Shown: positions 23,194 through 34,850, counted from the stretch's first letter. The stretch: DNA of 64,000 bases from Liolophura sinensis (GCF_032854445.1 NC_088302.1:40800191-40864190); one strand, 5' to 3'. Program-made: numbers and translations. The notes: a model not told the origin generated them from the sequence alone.

Positions 23194-24158
23194 GCCCTCG
23201 AGGGATCAGGGCACATAACAGCTTTGCCAACTAACTTTGACTTCTATGACCTGAATGACGACAACTTCATCGAGATAGAGGAGTTCGCTAGCACTCTGGG
23301 CCAAGAAGTAGATGAACCCGACCTGGTCCGTGGGTTTAACGACACCGACATTAACGGTAATTATCGGCTACTCTTCCTAGAGACGACATGTGTTGTCCAT
23401 GTGTTGTCCATCAGTTTAAACATTTATGTATCCTTTACTTGCATGCGGCATAACACAAAGACGTGTTTTACATTGAGTATTACGATAAAATAAACGCCAG
23501 TAATCGGATAAATTAATGACATTAATGACTGTATTAACATACAGGGTTTTTCTCTTCTTTTTTTCACAGATGACGGCAAATTGTCCTATGAAGAGCTCAT
23601 GTGTGAAAGGTCCGGGTCCTTTTCGGTAATTATAGATTTCGTGTTCTGTATGTATGTCCGCTTTTCATATCTTATTGTTTACTTCTTTTGCATGTTTATA
23701 TCACTCATTGTGTGAGGAATATATAAGTCAACCGTAACTTTAGGAGCCTGTGTCTTTTTGCAAAGGTTTATTATTTATTCATTACAAAGGTTAATTATAC
23801 GCAGTTAATTTATTATTACAATTTAAATGCTCTCTTGTGACTAAATTGAAGTCCATATGTATTACTATTATAACTGAAATGAGGAAAGTAATGGTTTCAT
23901 AACCAGCAAATTAGTAAATTATTATTTACTATTTATTGTCATTCTCGTCGCCATCATCGTCATCATTGTCATCACTGTTGTTGTTGAAATTCGTATTATT
24001 ATTATTATCTTTTTCAGCGGTCCAGTTTGCCTGTTCGAAGGAGAGAGCCGGTGGCCCCAGTCTGTAACACTCGTGGTCACCAGATGTATCAGGTGTTCTC
24101 ACACATATCCCAGATGTCTCAATTGTTAAACAAACAAAAATCCTCAGAAAACAAGTAG
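23194..24158 (+). pseudogene. EF-hand tail exons without a cationic-peptide exon; probable relic
   Basis: Exons 23194-23356, 23570-23625 and 24018-24158 match the acidic tail exons of the two genes at 34.85 and 46.66 kb. EF-hand 1 is DLNDDNFIEIEE and EF-hand 2, built across the intron, is DINDDGKLSYEE. The middle exon is 56 nt instead of 57, so the last exon is read in a different frame. It then ends at 24158 rather than at the stop homologous to its paralogues (24064-24066), giving a 46-residue basic tail. No signal-peptide/cationic exon was found within several kilobases upstream. Either this is a decayed copy, or a gene with a new C-terminus and a distant first exon. The exon sequences are clear; the pseudogene status is inferred. 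Confidence 0.65.
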
Positions 24159-24892
24159 ATAAATGTTTATATATGTATTCAGCCAGTTATCAGAATTGTG
24201 ATATATTTACAATATACACAGACGTAAGTAAAATGCAATGTAATTATGTTTTTAATTTGTTAAAATAAAAAAAAATAAAAAAACAGACGAGATGAAATCA
24301 AGGACTAGATAAATGGCTTGATCCGCAAATCGGTAATAGAACTGCTTTGGTAAAGAGCACGGAATTGACTTACCACCTTCAGAACCAGAAATTGTTCTTT
24401 TAAATTAATTGGTCCAAGCAGTAGGTAACTGGTCCATTTTTTGACAGATTGCTTTAATAGGCACCAGCTACCTGGTGACACTCTACATCGATGGCCCTAG
24501 CCGGGAGAACGATATATATTACACCAGATAGACACAAATTTTGCATGAACTGCGCACGTGTAAGCCAGGGATAGCAGCTGCGCACTGGTTGTTGGCGAGA
24601 ATACCCGCCCATATCATAAAGGGAAGTAACTAGAAGTTTTTTCCCTACAGAGTAGTTCATACATATACATGGTTGAACCCTCACATCAGTTATGATGATT
24701 GTACATGTTTTATGTTAATGGGAATCAGATGCAACAAATATATCAGAAAGAGATTCTAAAAGCGCTGTCTGTATATGTAAGTACGGAGGTGTTGGTTCAT
24801 GTAACATGTAACAAGTTTGAAATCGTGGCCTGTAGCCGACAGCGAAAGTTTTGAATCAGTAACTTGTTAGGCCTAAGCAAATTTATTAGATA

Positions 24893-25250
24893 TTTGATTG
24901 GTGATTTACGTCGTATAAAGAATATTTCACTTATGTGATTGCGGTCAAGTTTAAAAGTGGAGGAGTGTAATAACGCAAGAACCGCTCACCAATGCCGTCA
25001 CTAAAAGTTCAAGAACCTCTCACAAATGTCGTCACTAAAAGTTCAAGAACCTCTCACCAATGTCGTCACTAAAAGTTCATGTTGGCTTCCTCAACGACCA
25101 TACGTCGGAAGGTCTGTCATCAACTTGCGGATGGTCGTGAGTTTCCCTTGGTTTTATCCGGTTTCCTCTCACCACATAATCTGATTGCCGTCGTATAAGT
25201 GAAATATTCTTGAGTGCAACATACTGCACCAATCATATAAATAAATAAAA
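24893..25250. mobile_element. SINE-A fragments around a 34-bp tandem repeat
   Basis: A minus-strand SINE-A end (TTTGATTGGTGATTTACG) at 24893-24955 is followed by three 34-bp units containing AAGAACCTCTCACCAATG (24979-25080). A plus-strand SINE-A 3' part (25075-25250, ending TGCACCAATCATATAAATAA) follows. The 34-bp unit resembles the SINE segment just upstream of its B box (CTCACCAATGTGGTCGCTGTG), so the array may have formed from the SINE itself. Confidence 0.65.
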
Positions 25251-25559
25251 GGGGATGAAACTAGACCCAGCCCCAGGAACGATATCCCTTCGGCAGGAAC
25301 CTGGCAAATTCCCTGACTTACAGACCTGACATGGAGATAAAACCGGTGTTTTTGCTCTTTGACTCTGGCGTGAATTTGAAACGTAATGAAATGAATTCAG
25401 CACTCTTTTCGACAGCTTTGTTATTACAAAGAAAACACCGTTCGTACTTTCGTGCCAATCTACTAGCAGACAAGAGACAAAATGTAATATATCAACAGAC
25501 AAATACTGACATAACTCGCATTGATTGTTTTATTCTGATATGATTTATTTCATAATTTA

Positions 25560-25658
25560 TTACGCGTTCACATGGTCAGAAAATTCCAGTGTAGACTTTA
25601 ACGCACGTGCGTAGAGCTGGACATCATCCAGTTCTCCTGCATGGAGATGCGGCGGGCC
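25560..25658 (-). CDS. Orphan C-terminal exon, LamG/concanavalin-like fold
   Basis: After a minus-strand TTGCAG acceptor the frame reads GPPHLHAGELDDVQLYARAL and then KSTLEFSDHVNA and a stop (33 codons if phase 0). The motif GxLDDVQLYxRAL is the final beta-strand signature of LamG/pentraxin-like jelly-roll domains, as in the usual IDDVRIYNRAL. No other exon of such a protein was recognised nearby on this strand. It is therefore the last exon of a gene with long introns, or a stranded relic. Confidence 0.45.
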   Translation of the reverse strand, partial: GPPHLHAGELDDVQLYARALKSTLEFSDHVNA

Positions 25659-26068
25659 CTGCAAGGGATACAACCATTGATCAATAACAAACGTTTTTCT
25701 ATATTATGGACCGTTTTCATAATCTTATGCGTGATATCACTTGTCAGTGTATGCTGGGATTAAGATAGGTATCTACCTTAATCCCAGGTATAATTTAGCA
25801 ATGCTGACTAGCGACCACCAGTATTACCGACTTTCACGTATTTACAGTTACTACCTTTCTGTACAATCCCAGGCATAAAGCATTGGATTGAAAAGAACAA
25901 AATAATTGTATATTCTTTTCATTTTAAGAAATTTCCTGTTATATTTTCAAATTCTTCTTATCTTGTGCTTTTGCCTTAAAACCCAAATGTCAAGATGTCA
26001 ACATATTCCAAGAGTTAATATGATACATGATATTAAATGCTGTAATATATGAATGCCAACATCGTAGT

Positions 26069-26400
26069 GCGTGAGTGAGTGAGGTTTGGGGTTTAACATC
26101 GTACTTAACAATTTTTCAGTCATATGACGACAAAGGAATCCTTAAAATGCATGCAATGTGCCTCCTTGTTGCAGGACGGATTTTCACCGCTCTTTTATCT
26201 AGTGCTGCTTCACCGAGACGACTTACCGAAGGCAAGTAAGCCGCCCCCCGAGCCATTATATACGGGTCAACCAATCATTGCACTATCCCCTTAATGCTGA
26301 AAGCCAAGCGAGGAAGTTACAACTTCCTGTTTAAAGGTCTTGGGTGTGACTCGACCCAGGATTGACCCTGGATCTACCAACTGTGCTATCGAGGTCGGTC
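26069..26400 (-). mobile_element. SINE-B, minus orientation
   Basis: This is the reverse complement of the family at 13293, with GAGTGAGTGAGG at the left end, ACAATTTTTCAGTCATATGA, CGGATTTTCACCGCTCTTTT and the tRNA-like head (TGTGCTATCGAGGTCGG) at the right. A tRNA-like internal segment is partly deleted. Confidence 0.8.
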
Positions 26401-26826
26401 CTGGAAGATTACCGCGCTTATAATGACTGTGTGCAGGATATAACATAATGCCAGGTTTTTAGCATAATAATGAGGAACAGATGCCTCAGTTGACAGATAT
26501 ACGATAGTGCTGAATTTCATCATTTCCTAATCATTTTGTGAAGTGTTGAGTTTGTAGCACTTTACAATTAAGTGTTAACCTATTACATTATGAATGTCTC
26601 CCTCCACCATCGCCATAATGTTGAATGTAACACCATTATAGTTATGCATGTACCTTTGTCAATTTCAAAAAGTGTACAAAGAACACTTTTATAAGTTTAT
26701 TGGTATGAAAGTGTATATATCATATATACCTCTCTATTTATCAATTTGTGTGTGGGTAAACATGCCTCCCGTTTACCGCAGTTATCAAAATCTTCCTCTG
26801 CACAGCAGCCAATGATTCAGTACTCA

Positions 26827-27480
26827 CTATATATCACCAAAGAAGTCAAGAGCCTCAAGCTCGTTCTCATCCTCTTCAGTCAGAGTCTGAAAAGCAAACC
26901 AACAGTGCTATATAATCGGCGCTGCGGACTATTACCATCTCTACTACTATAAACTTATCTTGGACTATGAAAGAGTAAATGGAAAGTCAATCTTATTGTC
27001 CTCAAACCCATAACTCGTTTATTTATTTTATTAACTGTTCTCATTTCAGTTTTCATTTATTTGACGGGTCTTCGCATGGAGGAAACCGGAATACCCTAAG
27101 TAAAGTGCTGCTCTGCAACAGATATACATGACAAACCCCCTAACTTAAAGCCGCAGTCGAACTAGCGAAGGCTGAATTCATGGCAAGCACACATTATTTT
27201 ACCAGTGTAAGCACATGTGATTATTCTTTGGTTTACATGATGAAAACATGGTCGTTTTTACTTAATTCCTACTGTATCGGTAATTGACGTTCGAGACATT
27301 GTCTACCTCTCTTTTGTTTCTGCAACGACAAAGGCTTCTGCACCTCGGGCGACAAACATTGACAGGTCTGGCTTTTCTACAATTCTTCAGGCAAACCCGT
27401 ACACACTCTCCTTGAGCCTCGCTGATTTTAATAAGAAGCACGCTGATCAATAGGACCAAGAAGAAGGCTACAGCTTTCAT
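26827..27480 (-). CDS. Secreted Cys-rich cationic peptide precursor, mytilin-like, short acidic tail
   Basis: Coding exons are 27480-27307 (58 codons) and 26886-26827 (19 codons plus stop), giving 77 residues. Residues 1-22 are a signal peptide (MKAVAFFLVLLISVLL core, ending SEA). The mature part is arginine-rich with cysteines spaced CX3CX3CX8CX3CX3CXC, starting CVRVCLKNC, as in mytilins (CX3CX3C start). It ends NKRE. The next exon is acidic: TLTEEDENELEALDFFGDI. The layout signal, cationic Cys-rich core, basic cleavage site, acidic propeptide is that of many invertebrate antimicrobial peptide precursors. Seven cysteines is odd: one may be unpaired or pair between chains. A 5'UTR intron ends directly before ATG, exactly as in the genes at 40.0 and 49.1 kb. 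The donor GTAGAC is weak and the exon join is my reading. If unspliced, the frame ends 14 codons after NKRE. Confidence 0.75.
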
Positions 27481-28326
27481 CTGAAATTGGACAAGTAAGA
27501 TACGGTTAGATCCACCAGTATATGGAATTGAGAGACGTTTGAATGGCTTGTAGACAGCTGGTAAGCTCCATTGAGATCATTAATTTTCCACTTCAGTATA
27601 CATCAGTCTTGTTCTCCAGTGATATGCAGTTTTACTTCAGTTACTAATTTTCTGCTTCAAATACGGATTTTGTCATTTCCAGTGCCATATACAAAAGAAA
27701 CTCTTCTTTTGGCCTTGAATTTTAATTGTTAAGTTCGAAATACATAAATTGCGCCGTTCTCTAGTGTTATTACAGACTATAGATCGTCACAGGCTACAGT
27801 ATCCTTGTACCTGGTATTGAAAAGTAAGAATGTGATCCCTCTCTGGAAAGCAGATTCAATTCCAAATCAAATCAGCCTTAACATTTTCCAACAGGATAGT
27901 GTCCGAAATCTTTAGTGGCTGAAGTCTTACTTGCACCATATGACCTATTAGAAATTAGAAATGTTTGGCAACCATCTTTGATTACATATACCTTTCCGGA
28001 AGTTCCTGAAGGTGATGGGTAACATTTGTTCCTAAATTAATTCAACAAAAGTTACCTAACATTTTAGACATAGGCGAGTAAATGAAACAGCGGGACTTTT
28101 TTGTCTAAGCAGCAAAAAGTCTCTAAACTCCCCCTATTGGCTATACTGGCGTTCCTCTGGCATAGCCATCAGCATTACAGTAGAATGGTCAATTGCCACG
28201 AAATGGATGAATAATCATTCATTTAAGTTCATTTAAGGCCGAATTGGTGGTAAAACAAGAAGACAAGCAGGTCAAACAGAAGAATTAGTCTGCCTGGTTG
28301 AATTAGTAGATGTCATGTAGAAAGTG

Positions 28327-28400
28327 AAGTTTAAGTAAAGGGGCCTGTTGGTCGAGTGTTCTAGACTCCCAGGTCGTTGGTTCGAAACCTGGAAGGTCTC
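28327..28400 (+). pseudogene. tRNA-like sequence
   Basis: GGGGCCTGTTGGTCGAGTG is followed by a B-box-like GGTTCGAAACC and a segment that could pair with the 5' end. The T-stem does not pair well, so it is more likely a tRNA-derived SINE head or tRNA pseudogene than a working tRNA. Confidence 0.35.
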
Positions 28401-28886
28401 AGCTAATTTTAAGCACAGTAATCCGTGCTATATCAACATTAAGCGTACTCACTCATAACGATGATACTGTTACTAGCCTGCTTTGGTCTAACATGTGCCG
28501 TGAGACATGCATTTATGAGGAGTCATATCCCGTATCTTATAGGCTTCGACGTTGGTATGATAAGTATATCATGCCCATTTTTATATATACACACAGGCCT
28601 AAAACATTGTCCGTCCGTCTGTCCGCCCGTCCGTCCGTCTACATTAACGCATGTATATGCAGTCGGCACCAAATTCAGTGGGACAAACGATGCCGCGTTT
28701 CGTGCAGTGGTCAGCATCTCTATCTTTCACTCGAACAATGTTTATAGCATTCAACTTTTACTGTACAATATCCTTTATATATTTATGTTAATATAACACC
28801 AGTTAGGTGTTCCTAATTTAGACTCCTGCGTGTTTACATCAAATTTTACATTTTGACTAATTCAAAACTGCTTTTGTGAATCTTAC

Positions 28887-29008
28887 CTTGATTGTGTTCT
28901 GTTTTCTGTGAAGGGTGGAACTCGGCTTACGTCTGTGAAAACAGGTGGCGATGGTGCCAAGTCTCCGGTCAGGAGTGCTTTTATACCATTGTTTTTATTT
29001 CCGGGATA
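28887..29008 (-). promoter_or_regulatory. TATA promoter and 5'UTR exon of the 27-kb peptide gene
   Basis: Minus strand: CCCGGAAATAAA, then GGTATAAAAGCAC (TATA at 28985-28982), then a noncoding exon ending at 28887 before the donor GTAAGATTC. Transcription would begin near 28955. The same element order occurs before both EF-hand peptide genes. Confidence 0.65.
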
Positions 29009-30710
29009 GACTGCATCCATTGTTTCTGTAGATTTCCTGTGTATTTCTTTTTGTAATTAAATAAAGTTTAAACAATAGTTGAACACTTAACTTTGTCACG
29101 ACAAGGAAACGACATGTAATAAAGGTGCAAGCGGCAGTTTCCCCTAACAAAGGGAGTTTTTCCCAAGACATAATCGTCATGGTCGAATGAGTAATAAACT
29201 ATGTCATCAAACTTGATGCTATTTCAAATACTCAGGATCGTTCTATTTCAAACTCTTAAAGCAATTCTTCCAATACATAGTGAACATGGAAAACCGATAT
29301 GCCACAAATATAGGAGTATAACCGTAAAAATCAGCATTTCAGAACTATTGCTTACTCCCGTTTGCTTTTCAAACGCCCGTATAATTAGTCGTATTATAAT
29401 CTGGCGTTGTCCGTCTATCCGTCCGTCTGCCTGTTGGTCAGTTAACATTTTGGCATGCCCCACACATTTCCAGACCCGCATTACACCCCTCAACCAGAGC
29501 AGAAGCCTGTTTAATATTGCTAAGTTAAGCGGTTTTGTAGATATAATGGTCAAGACAAAAGTTCTACCGACAGACAAACGAACGCACAAAGCCATAGCAC
29601 AATGTGACCAGTAACACGTGCGTTTTATGAATAAATGCATATTCGCAATAAATGCTACAAAAAGCCCCTGTCATTTTGCCATTTTAGTCCCTTGCTAAGT
29701 GAAAAGCCCACGTTAAAGGATAAGGAGTCAAAAGACTGAACGACCGATTAACTGATCGACCGACCGATAGAAGACAGAGAGATATGTACAGCTGTTTGTC
29801 AAAGTTAAAATAGGAACTTGAAGGTTATGTGAACAGAGAAAAAAATGGACCACTGAAAAGTAACGTTGAGAATAAAAAAAATAAAAAATTCTCAGCATGT
29901 TTCCATATTATTTTGCATAAACTAATTTTTTGTGAACATTAGTCGTATTTTTTATGTATTTTACAAATGTGTATTGATATTTGTAATAAAATTTACTGTG
30001 TACATCAGGTCACCGTAAATTTACTACATGCGATCACATCACTGATCATAAGAGTGCATTATTTCACCACCTTCATCTTTATTCACACCACAAAAAGGTA
30101 AACAAGTTAACATGTTATGTTTTTACAGCATTATAGTCAAATATTCCGGCTTGATATCACCATATAGGAGTGCTTCCATTTTCATACATAAGCATCCATG
30201 ATGGCACTATAAATATGAATCTCATGGTAAAATAACCAAGAAGGCAAACTTTACCGAGATGAATCAGTACAAATATTCTCACATTTTACTATATAGGAGA
30301 CCATCACAAGAACGACGGAAGAGGAAGTCAGCATGAGCTGTACATGAACTCATAGCGATCGCATTGGTGTACTGTGTTGTTTTAGCGCGCCAAACATCCG
30401 GCTCTGCAGGACCCTGTTCCATACAAAGTCTGCTTTTCTGAGAATCCTTCACCTCTATTTCAATCGGTCGAAATTCACCAAAAAACAAAAAAAATACCAG
30501 TCCTATTTCTTAACCCTTTTGCTAAACGTACCCCCAGTTATTGTCGACTTCTTGAAATGTCCATGGAGTAAGGAACAATAGACTCATGTATTTATGTATT
30601 TATTTGCCACATTGCTGCATGGAAAATGGCAAGTGCGTGAACAAAATGTTTACTCTTACAAGACATGTTCATTTTAACAGTAAAAACTTGAATCAGCTTT
30701 ATCAGAAAAT
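29009..30710. other. Intergenic, no recognised gene
   Basis: Contains CCGTCCGTCTG-like short runs (about 29400-29450, also 28607-28640) and the first copy of a ~240-bp direct repeat (29808-30056). No exon was identified. Confidence 0.4.
29808..30056 (+). repeat. Direct repeat, copy 1 of 2
   Basis: The segment from GGAACTTGAAGGTTAT to GCGATCACATCACTGA recurs at 30871-31088 with small indels. The two copies bracket the first part of the 42-bp minisatellite. Confidence 0.8.
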
Positions 30711-30714
30711 TGAC

Positions 30715-31500
30715 TACTGGATTTCCTCATGTATGCATACACACCCCACATCTAATAATCGGACCTCCTCATGAATGCATACACACCCCACATCTAATAA
30801 CGGGACCTTCTCATGTATGCATACATGTCCAACATCTAATAACCGGACCTCCTCACGTATGGAGTGAGGAAAATAGGAACTTGAAGGTTATATGAGTAAA
30901 ATGGACCACTGAAAAATAACGCTGAGAATAAATTCCTCATTTCCATATGATTTTGCATAAACTAATTTTTGTGAACATTAGTCGTGTTTTTTATGTATTT
31001 TACAAATGTGTATTGATATTTGTAATAAGATTTACTGTGTACATCAGGTCACCGTAAATTTACTACATGCGATCACATCACTGACCATACCCCACACCTA
31101 ATAACCGGACCACGCCCCACATCTAATAACCGGACCTCCTCAAGTATGCATACACGCACCACATCTAATAACCGGACCTCCTCAAGTATGCATACACGCA
31201 CCACATCTAATAACCGGACCTCCTCAAGTATGCATACACGCACCACATCTAATAACCGGACCTCCTCAAGTATGCATACACGCACCACATCTAATAACCG
31301 GACCTCCTCAAGTATGCATACACGCACCACATCTAATAACCGGACCTCCTCAAGTATGCATACACGCACCACATCTAATAACCGGACCTCCTCAAGTATG
31401 CATACACACCCCACATCTAATAACCGGATCTCCTCATGTATGCATACACGCCCCACATCTAATAACCGAACCTCCTTATGTTTGCATACACACCCCACAT
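30715..31500 (+). repeat. 42-bp minisatellite split by a direct repeat
   Basis: The unit includes CTCAAGTATGCATACACGCA and CCACATCTAATAACCGGAC. Three diverged copies (30715-30860) are followed by the second direct-repeat copy (30871-31088) and then about nine highly uniform copies (31085-31500). The unit length is a multiple of three and lacks stops in several frames, so it makes long spurious frames on both strands. Confidence 0.9.
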
Positions 31501-32149
31501 CTGGGTTTCTTATATTTATTTACTCGTCAATCACACTGATTTTGTGAATACCTATGTAGGGTGCGGAACACAAACACCACACCACATGCACCTTGCACAT
31601 ATTAGAAGAAAAAAAAAAACAACATGACCAACGTTCTTGGGCTATTGTACATATAAGTGAAGACACAGAAATTCGTTACCTGGGTAACTTTCAAAGGGCG
31701 GGGAGTAACCCTGGTCAAAAAGTTTTCATTTCCTGGAAAAAATAATTTTTATTTTATGACTAGATGCACCAACGTTTAATGTCTGTGTGGCGGCAGGCCT
31801 GTTGCTCAGTCAATGCTCCAAAACTCTTCAGCTGTGAGACAAATCTTCAACCTGAGGGTACAAAATGTCTCAGCTCATCAACAGCGATTAAAGAGAAGTA
31901 ACCGCAGATTCGCAATTACTGCCGTGTAAGATTTCGTGTGGCCGGTGTCTATTTTGCAGATGAGTCAACATCAACATTAAGAAATGCTAGTTCACTAGAA
32001 TCCGCTATAGATTTTTATAAGAGTACTGAAAAATTTTTAAAATTTTAAAATTTACACTCAAAAAACTTACCTTATGAGAGTAATTAATACATCCAAGCTT
32101 TCAAGCCATAAGTATTGCTTATGCATTGTTCAAGAAACTGTTTAACTTG
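31501..32149. other. No gene recognised
   Basis: AT-rich intergenic DNA between the 42-bp minisatellite and the LINE relic. No exon or repeat was identified. Confidence 0.4.
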
Positions 32150-33440
32150 GAAATAAGTTTTCCCTAGATTACAGTCGAATGCAGAAAGAAAATATAGATC
32201 CAAGTATTAAGAAATTAAGGGCACAGCTACAAATATGTTTTGGTCGTGGGTTAATTTTTTTCTGGAAAATCTTTATTTCAAAGACTGAGGGTATATTTAG
32301 TTTACCTGGCTAGCATGATTTGTTTACAAAAGAAGTACTGCAAACTGGTTAACGGTGAACTACATAAATTTATATGGAATATGGGTAGAGATAAGGTTAA
32401 GAGAAGTGTTATGATTAATGACATTTCTTAAGGTTGACAAAATTCACCAGATTTTATTTGAAACTCCTTTGGCACCACATATTTTTTTAAGAGTTTTTGG
32501 AAAATCAATACAACATCATCTTGTTTCAATAAACTTTGGGCATGAAGTTTTATCTTGAAATGTAGCTATAGTGCATAAAAACCAGCTAATAAAATTCCAA
32601 TTTTATTGTAATATTCTTGACTTCTGGTCGGAATTGTGTGGTTAAATATTTAATAGGTGGGAAGTCATTGTACCCTTTTTCTTGGAAAAATGCAGGTATC
32701 CTTTTGTAAGAGATATAATAGATGAAAATGTGAATGTTAAACCGCTAAATGTTTTGGCAAATGATATTCAAATTCCTTTGGACTATGACAATTATAAATT
32801 GTGGAAATCATCAGGAAATACATAGGCCAGATGTGTTGTTTGACATCCCCAAAATAAACGATACCAGCTCAGATAGCTATAGAATAAAAACCAATTTTTT
32901 CTACAAGCTCCTGGTCGAAAAATATTTCACTAAAGTTGATGTTAAGAATATACCGATAATTTTCCTGTTACTGACCATTTGTTGTGGACTCATTTGTTTT
33001 GTTTTTTTTTTTTTGATTGGTGTTTTACGCCGTACTCAAGAATATTTCACTTATACGACGGCGGCCAGCATTATGGTGGGTGGAAACCGGGCACAGCCCG
33101 GGGGAAACCCACGACCATCCGCAGGTTGCTGGCAAACCTTCCCACTTACGGCCGGAGAGTTGTGGACTCTGAACACCAAACTCTTACAAGGTTGGTGTAA
33201 ATAACAAAGTTCAGTCTATGCAGTTTAATCTGCTGCACTCTGTTTATCCGTGTAACAGTTATTTGTTTTCATCAACATTTTTGGAATACCCTACCTGTAT
33301 CGGGTGTGACCTGTTAGATATTATTAATCTGTGACCAGACAATATTGTGAGTTAACAGTTTTGGGATATATTCCTACTGTGGCTGTCTCCATGCCTAGGT
33401 TTTAGTATAATGTTTTCTAAGGAACAGAAGCTCTTTGATT
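32150..33440 (+). mobile_element. L1/Tx1-like LINE ORF2 C-terminal relic
   Basis: Broken frames give ELHKFIWNMGRDKVKRSVMI, FLEKCRYPFVRDIIDENVNV and QSMQFNLLHSVYPCNSYLF, with stops and frame changes between. The FIWNxxxDKVKR and QFxLLHxxxP blocks are typical of the region after the reverse transcriptase in L1-superfamily ORF2. The relic is interrupted by a SINE at 32992-33158. Confidence 0.65.
32992..33158 (-). mobile_element. SINE-A nested in the LINE relic, 11-bp target duplication
   Basis: A minus-oriented SINE-A 3' part (poly-T, then GATTGGTGTTTTACGCCGTA through GGCCGGAGA) is flanked by GTTGTGGACTC at 32981-32991 and 33159-33169. The duplication proves insertion by retrotransposition into the LINE. 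Confidence 0.9.
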
Positions 33441-34279
33441 ATTTCAAAGAGGATTTCTTGAAAGAAATTAACTTCTGCATCTTGTACGCTAAATGCTATA
33501 TATATATATATATACAAACCATACTTCACAGTAGACAGTATACTTCATCTGTTTCCTAGCATTTTTCAAGCAGATGTCACCACTCCTCAAAAAGTAAAGA
33601 AAATGTGATTTTTTGCAAATATCCTGATGATTATTGTTTGTATATGTATGGTTACAGTGGTGATTGAATTGATCTAAATTTTATAATGTGCCAGTAAATA
33701 AAATAAAAGTATTTCGTATGGTCTTGTTCCCAGAAGCCTCTTTTTAAAAGTGAATGTCCTATGTTAAGACAGAGAGTGTTAAATATTTGACCGACCGAGC
33801 GCTAACAGCAGGTTCTCAACTACGTGTAAAATAGCTACAGCTGTTCACTGTATCCACAAACTGCCATAGGAACAGTCCGTGAAATTGGAGGCGTCACTTG
33901 GAAAGAGCATAGATCGCTATGATTTTTGAAATAGACGTGGAGATGGTATATGGGAAGTAACTCTGTATTCACCGTGACAGATAGGTATGTTTGAAGAAGT
34001 CTAATGAGGCATATAGAGTTTGTACCTCAGAGTACATGTTATGTTTTGCTGAAATCCAGAGTCATATTAATAAACACCTCTCAAGGCGAATCAAGACATG
34101 ACAGCCACACATAAATTTGATCACCGGCGTATGTGTGAACAATTCATTTCAGTTTAACACCTGGCTATCAAATATTTTTATTGCGAATATACGCCTAATA
34201 GGTCTACCAGGTTATTTCAGCTATTGTGAATTGGCTATGAAGTTTACAGTCGGAGTACACCGGAAAGAGCCTGGAGAAA

Positions 34280-34490
34280 TCGTACATGTTCTTAAGACTT
34301 TCACATACATGACGGGGGCAAGCATTATTATGAGAGGAAACCGGGCAAAGTCCTTGGGAAACCCACGACCATCAGGAGGTTTATAGTAGACCTTCCCACC
34401 TGTGACTGGAGGGGAAGCTAATGTGAGCTGGACATGAACTCGTATCAACCACATTAGTTAGAGGCTGCTGGGTCATTGAGCTGCGTTATT
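34280..34490 (-). mobile_element. Degenerate SINE-A
   Basis: A diverged minus copy with GAGAGGAAACCGGGCAAAG, GGAAACCCACGACCATC and GAGCTGGACATGAACTC-like blocks, near the left end of duplication unit A. Confidence 0.65.
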
Positions 34491-34850
34491 ACTACTAGGT
34501 CAGAGTACTTATCAAGTGACTTCACAAAGTCTTTGATTTCATTTGTTGTTTTTATTGACAACAGACTGAAAATAAAACTTAAACGTCTGTTACTTAACCC
34601 GACTATTTAAAAGCCGTTTTTATCAGTAGAATAATCCCCTGCGTGAAAAGTGAAGCACACCAAAAACTATTGTAAGATGATATCAGTTTTATTTCCTTTT
34701 TATACATGTCGAATATCTTAAAAATTTATGGGAAACCAATAATGATGGAAGAATAGTACAAATGTTTAACTGTTTGTTTTGGAAGAACTGAATTTAACTG
34801 TTGTGCCTGTGAGTATGTGTGAGGACCGATCCATCTTTTGACCACGAGTG

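Noticed and set aside
24454-24684. Possible plus-strand exon reading TSYLVTLYIDGPSRENDIYY after an AG
   Set aside because: It looks somewhat like a beta-sandwich strand, but no partner exon or clear family was found, and the following stop leaves only about 27 codons.
28327-28400. Functional tRNA gene
   Set aside because: Acceptor-like ends pair, but the T-stem does not. Treated as a tRNA-like relic.
31073-31547. Repetitive frames of about 135-140 codons on both strands
   Set aside because: Product of the 42-bp minisatellite (14 codons per unit).
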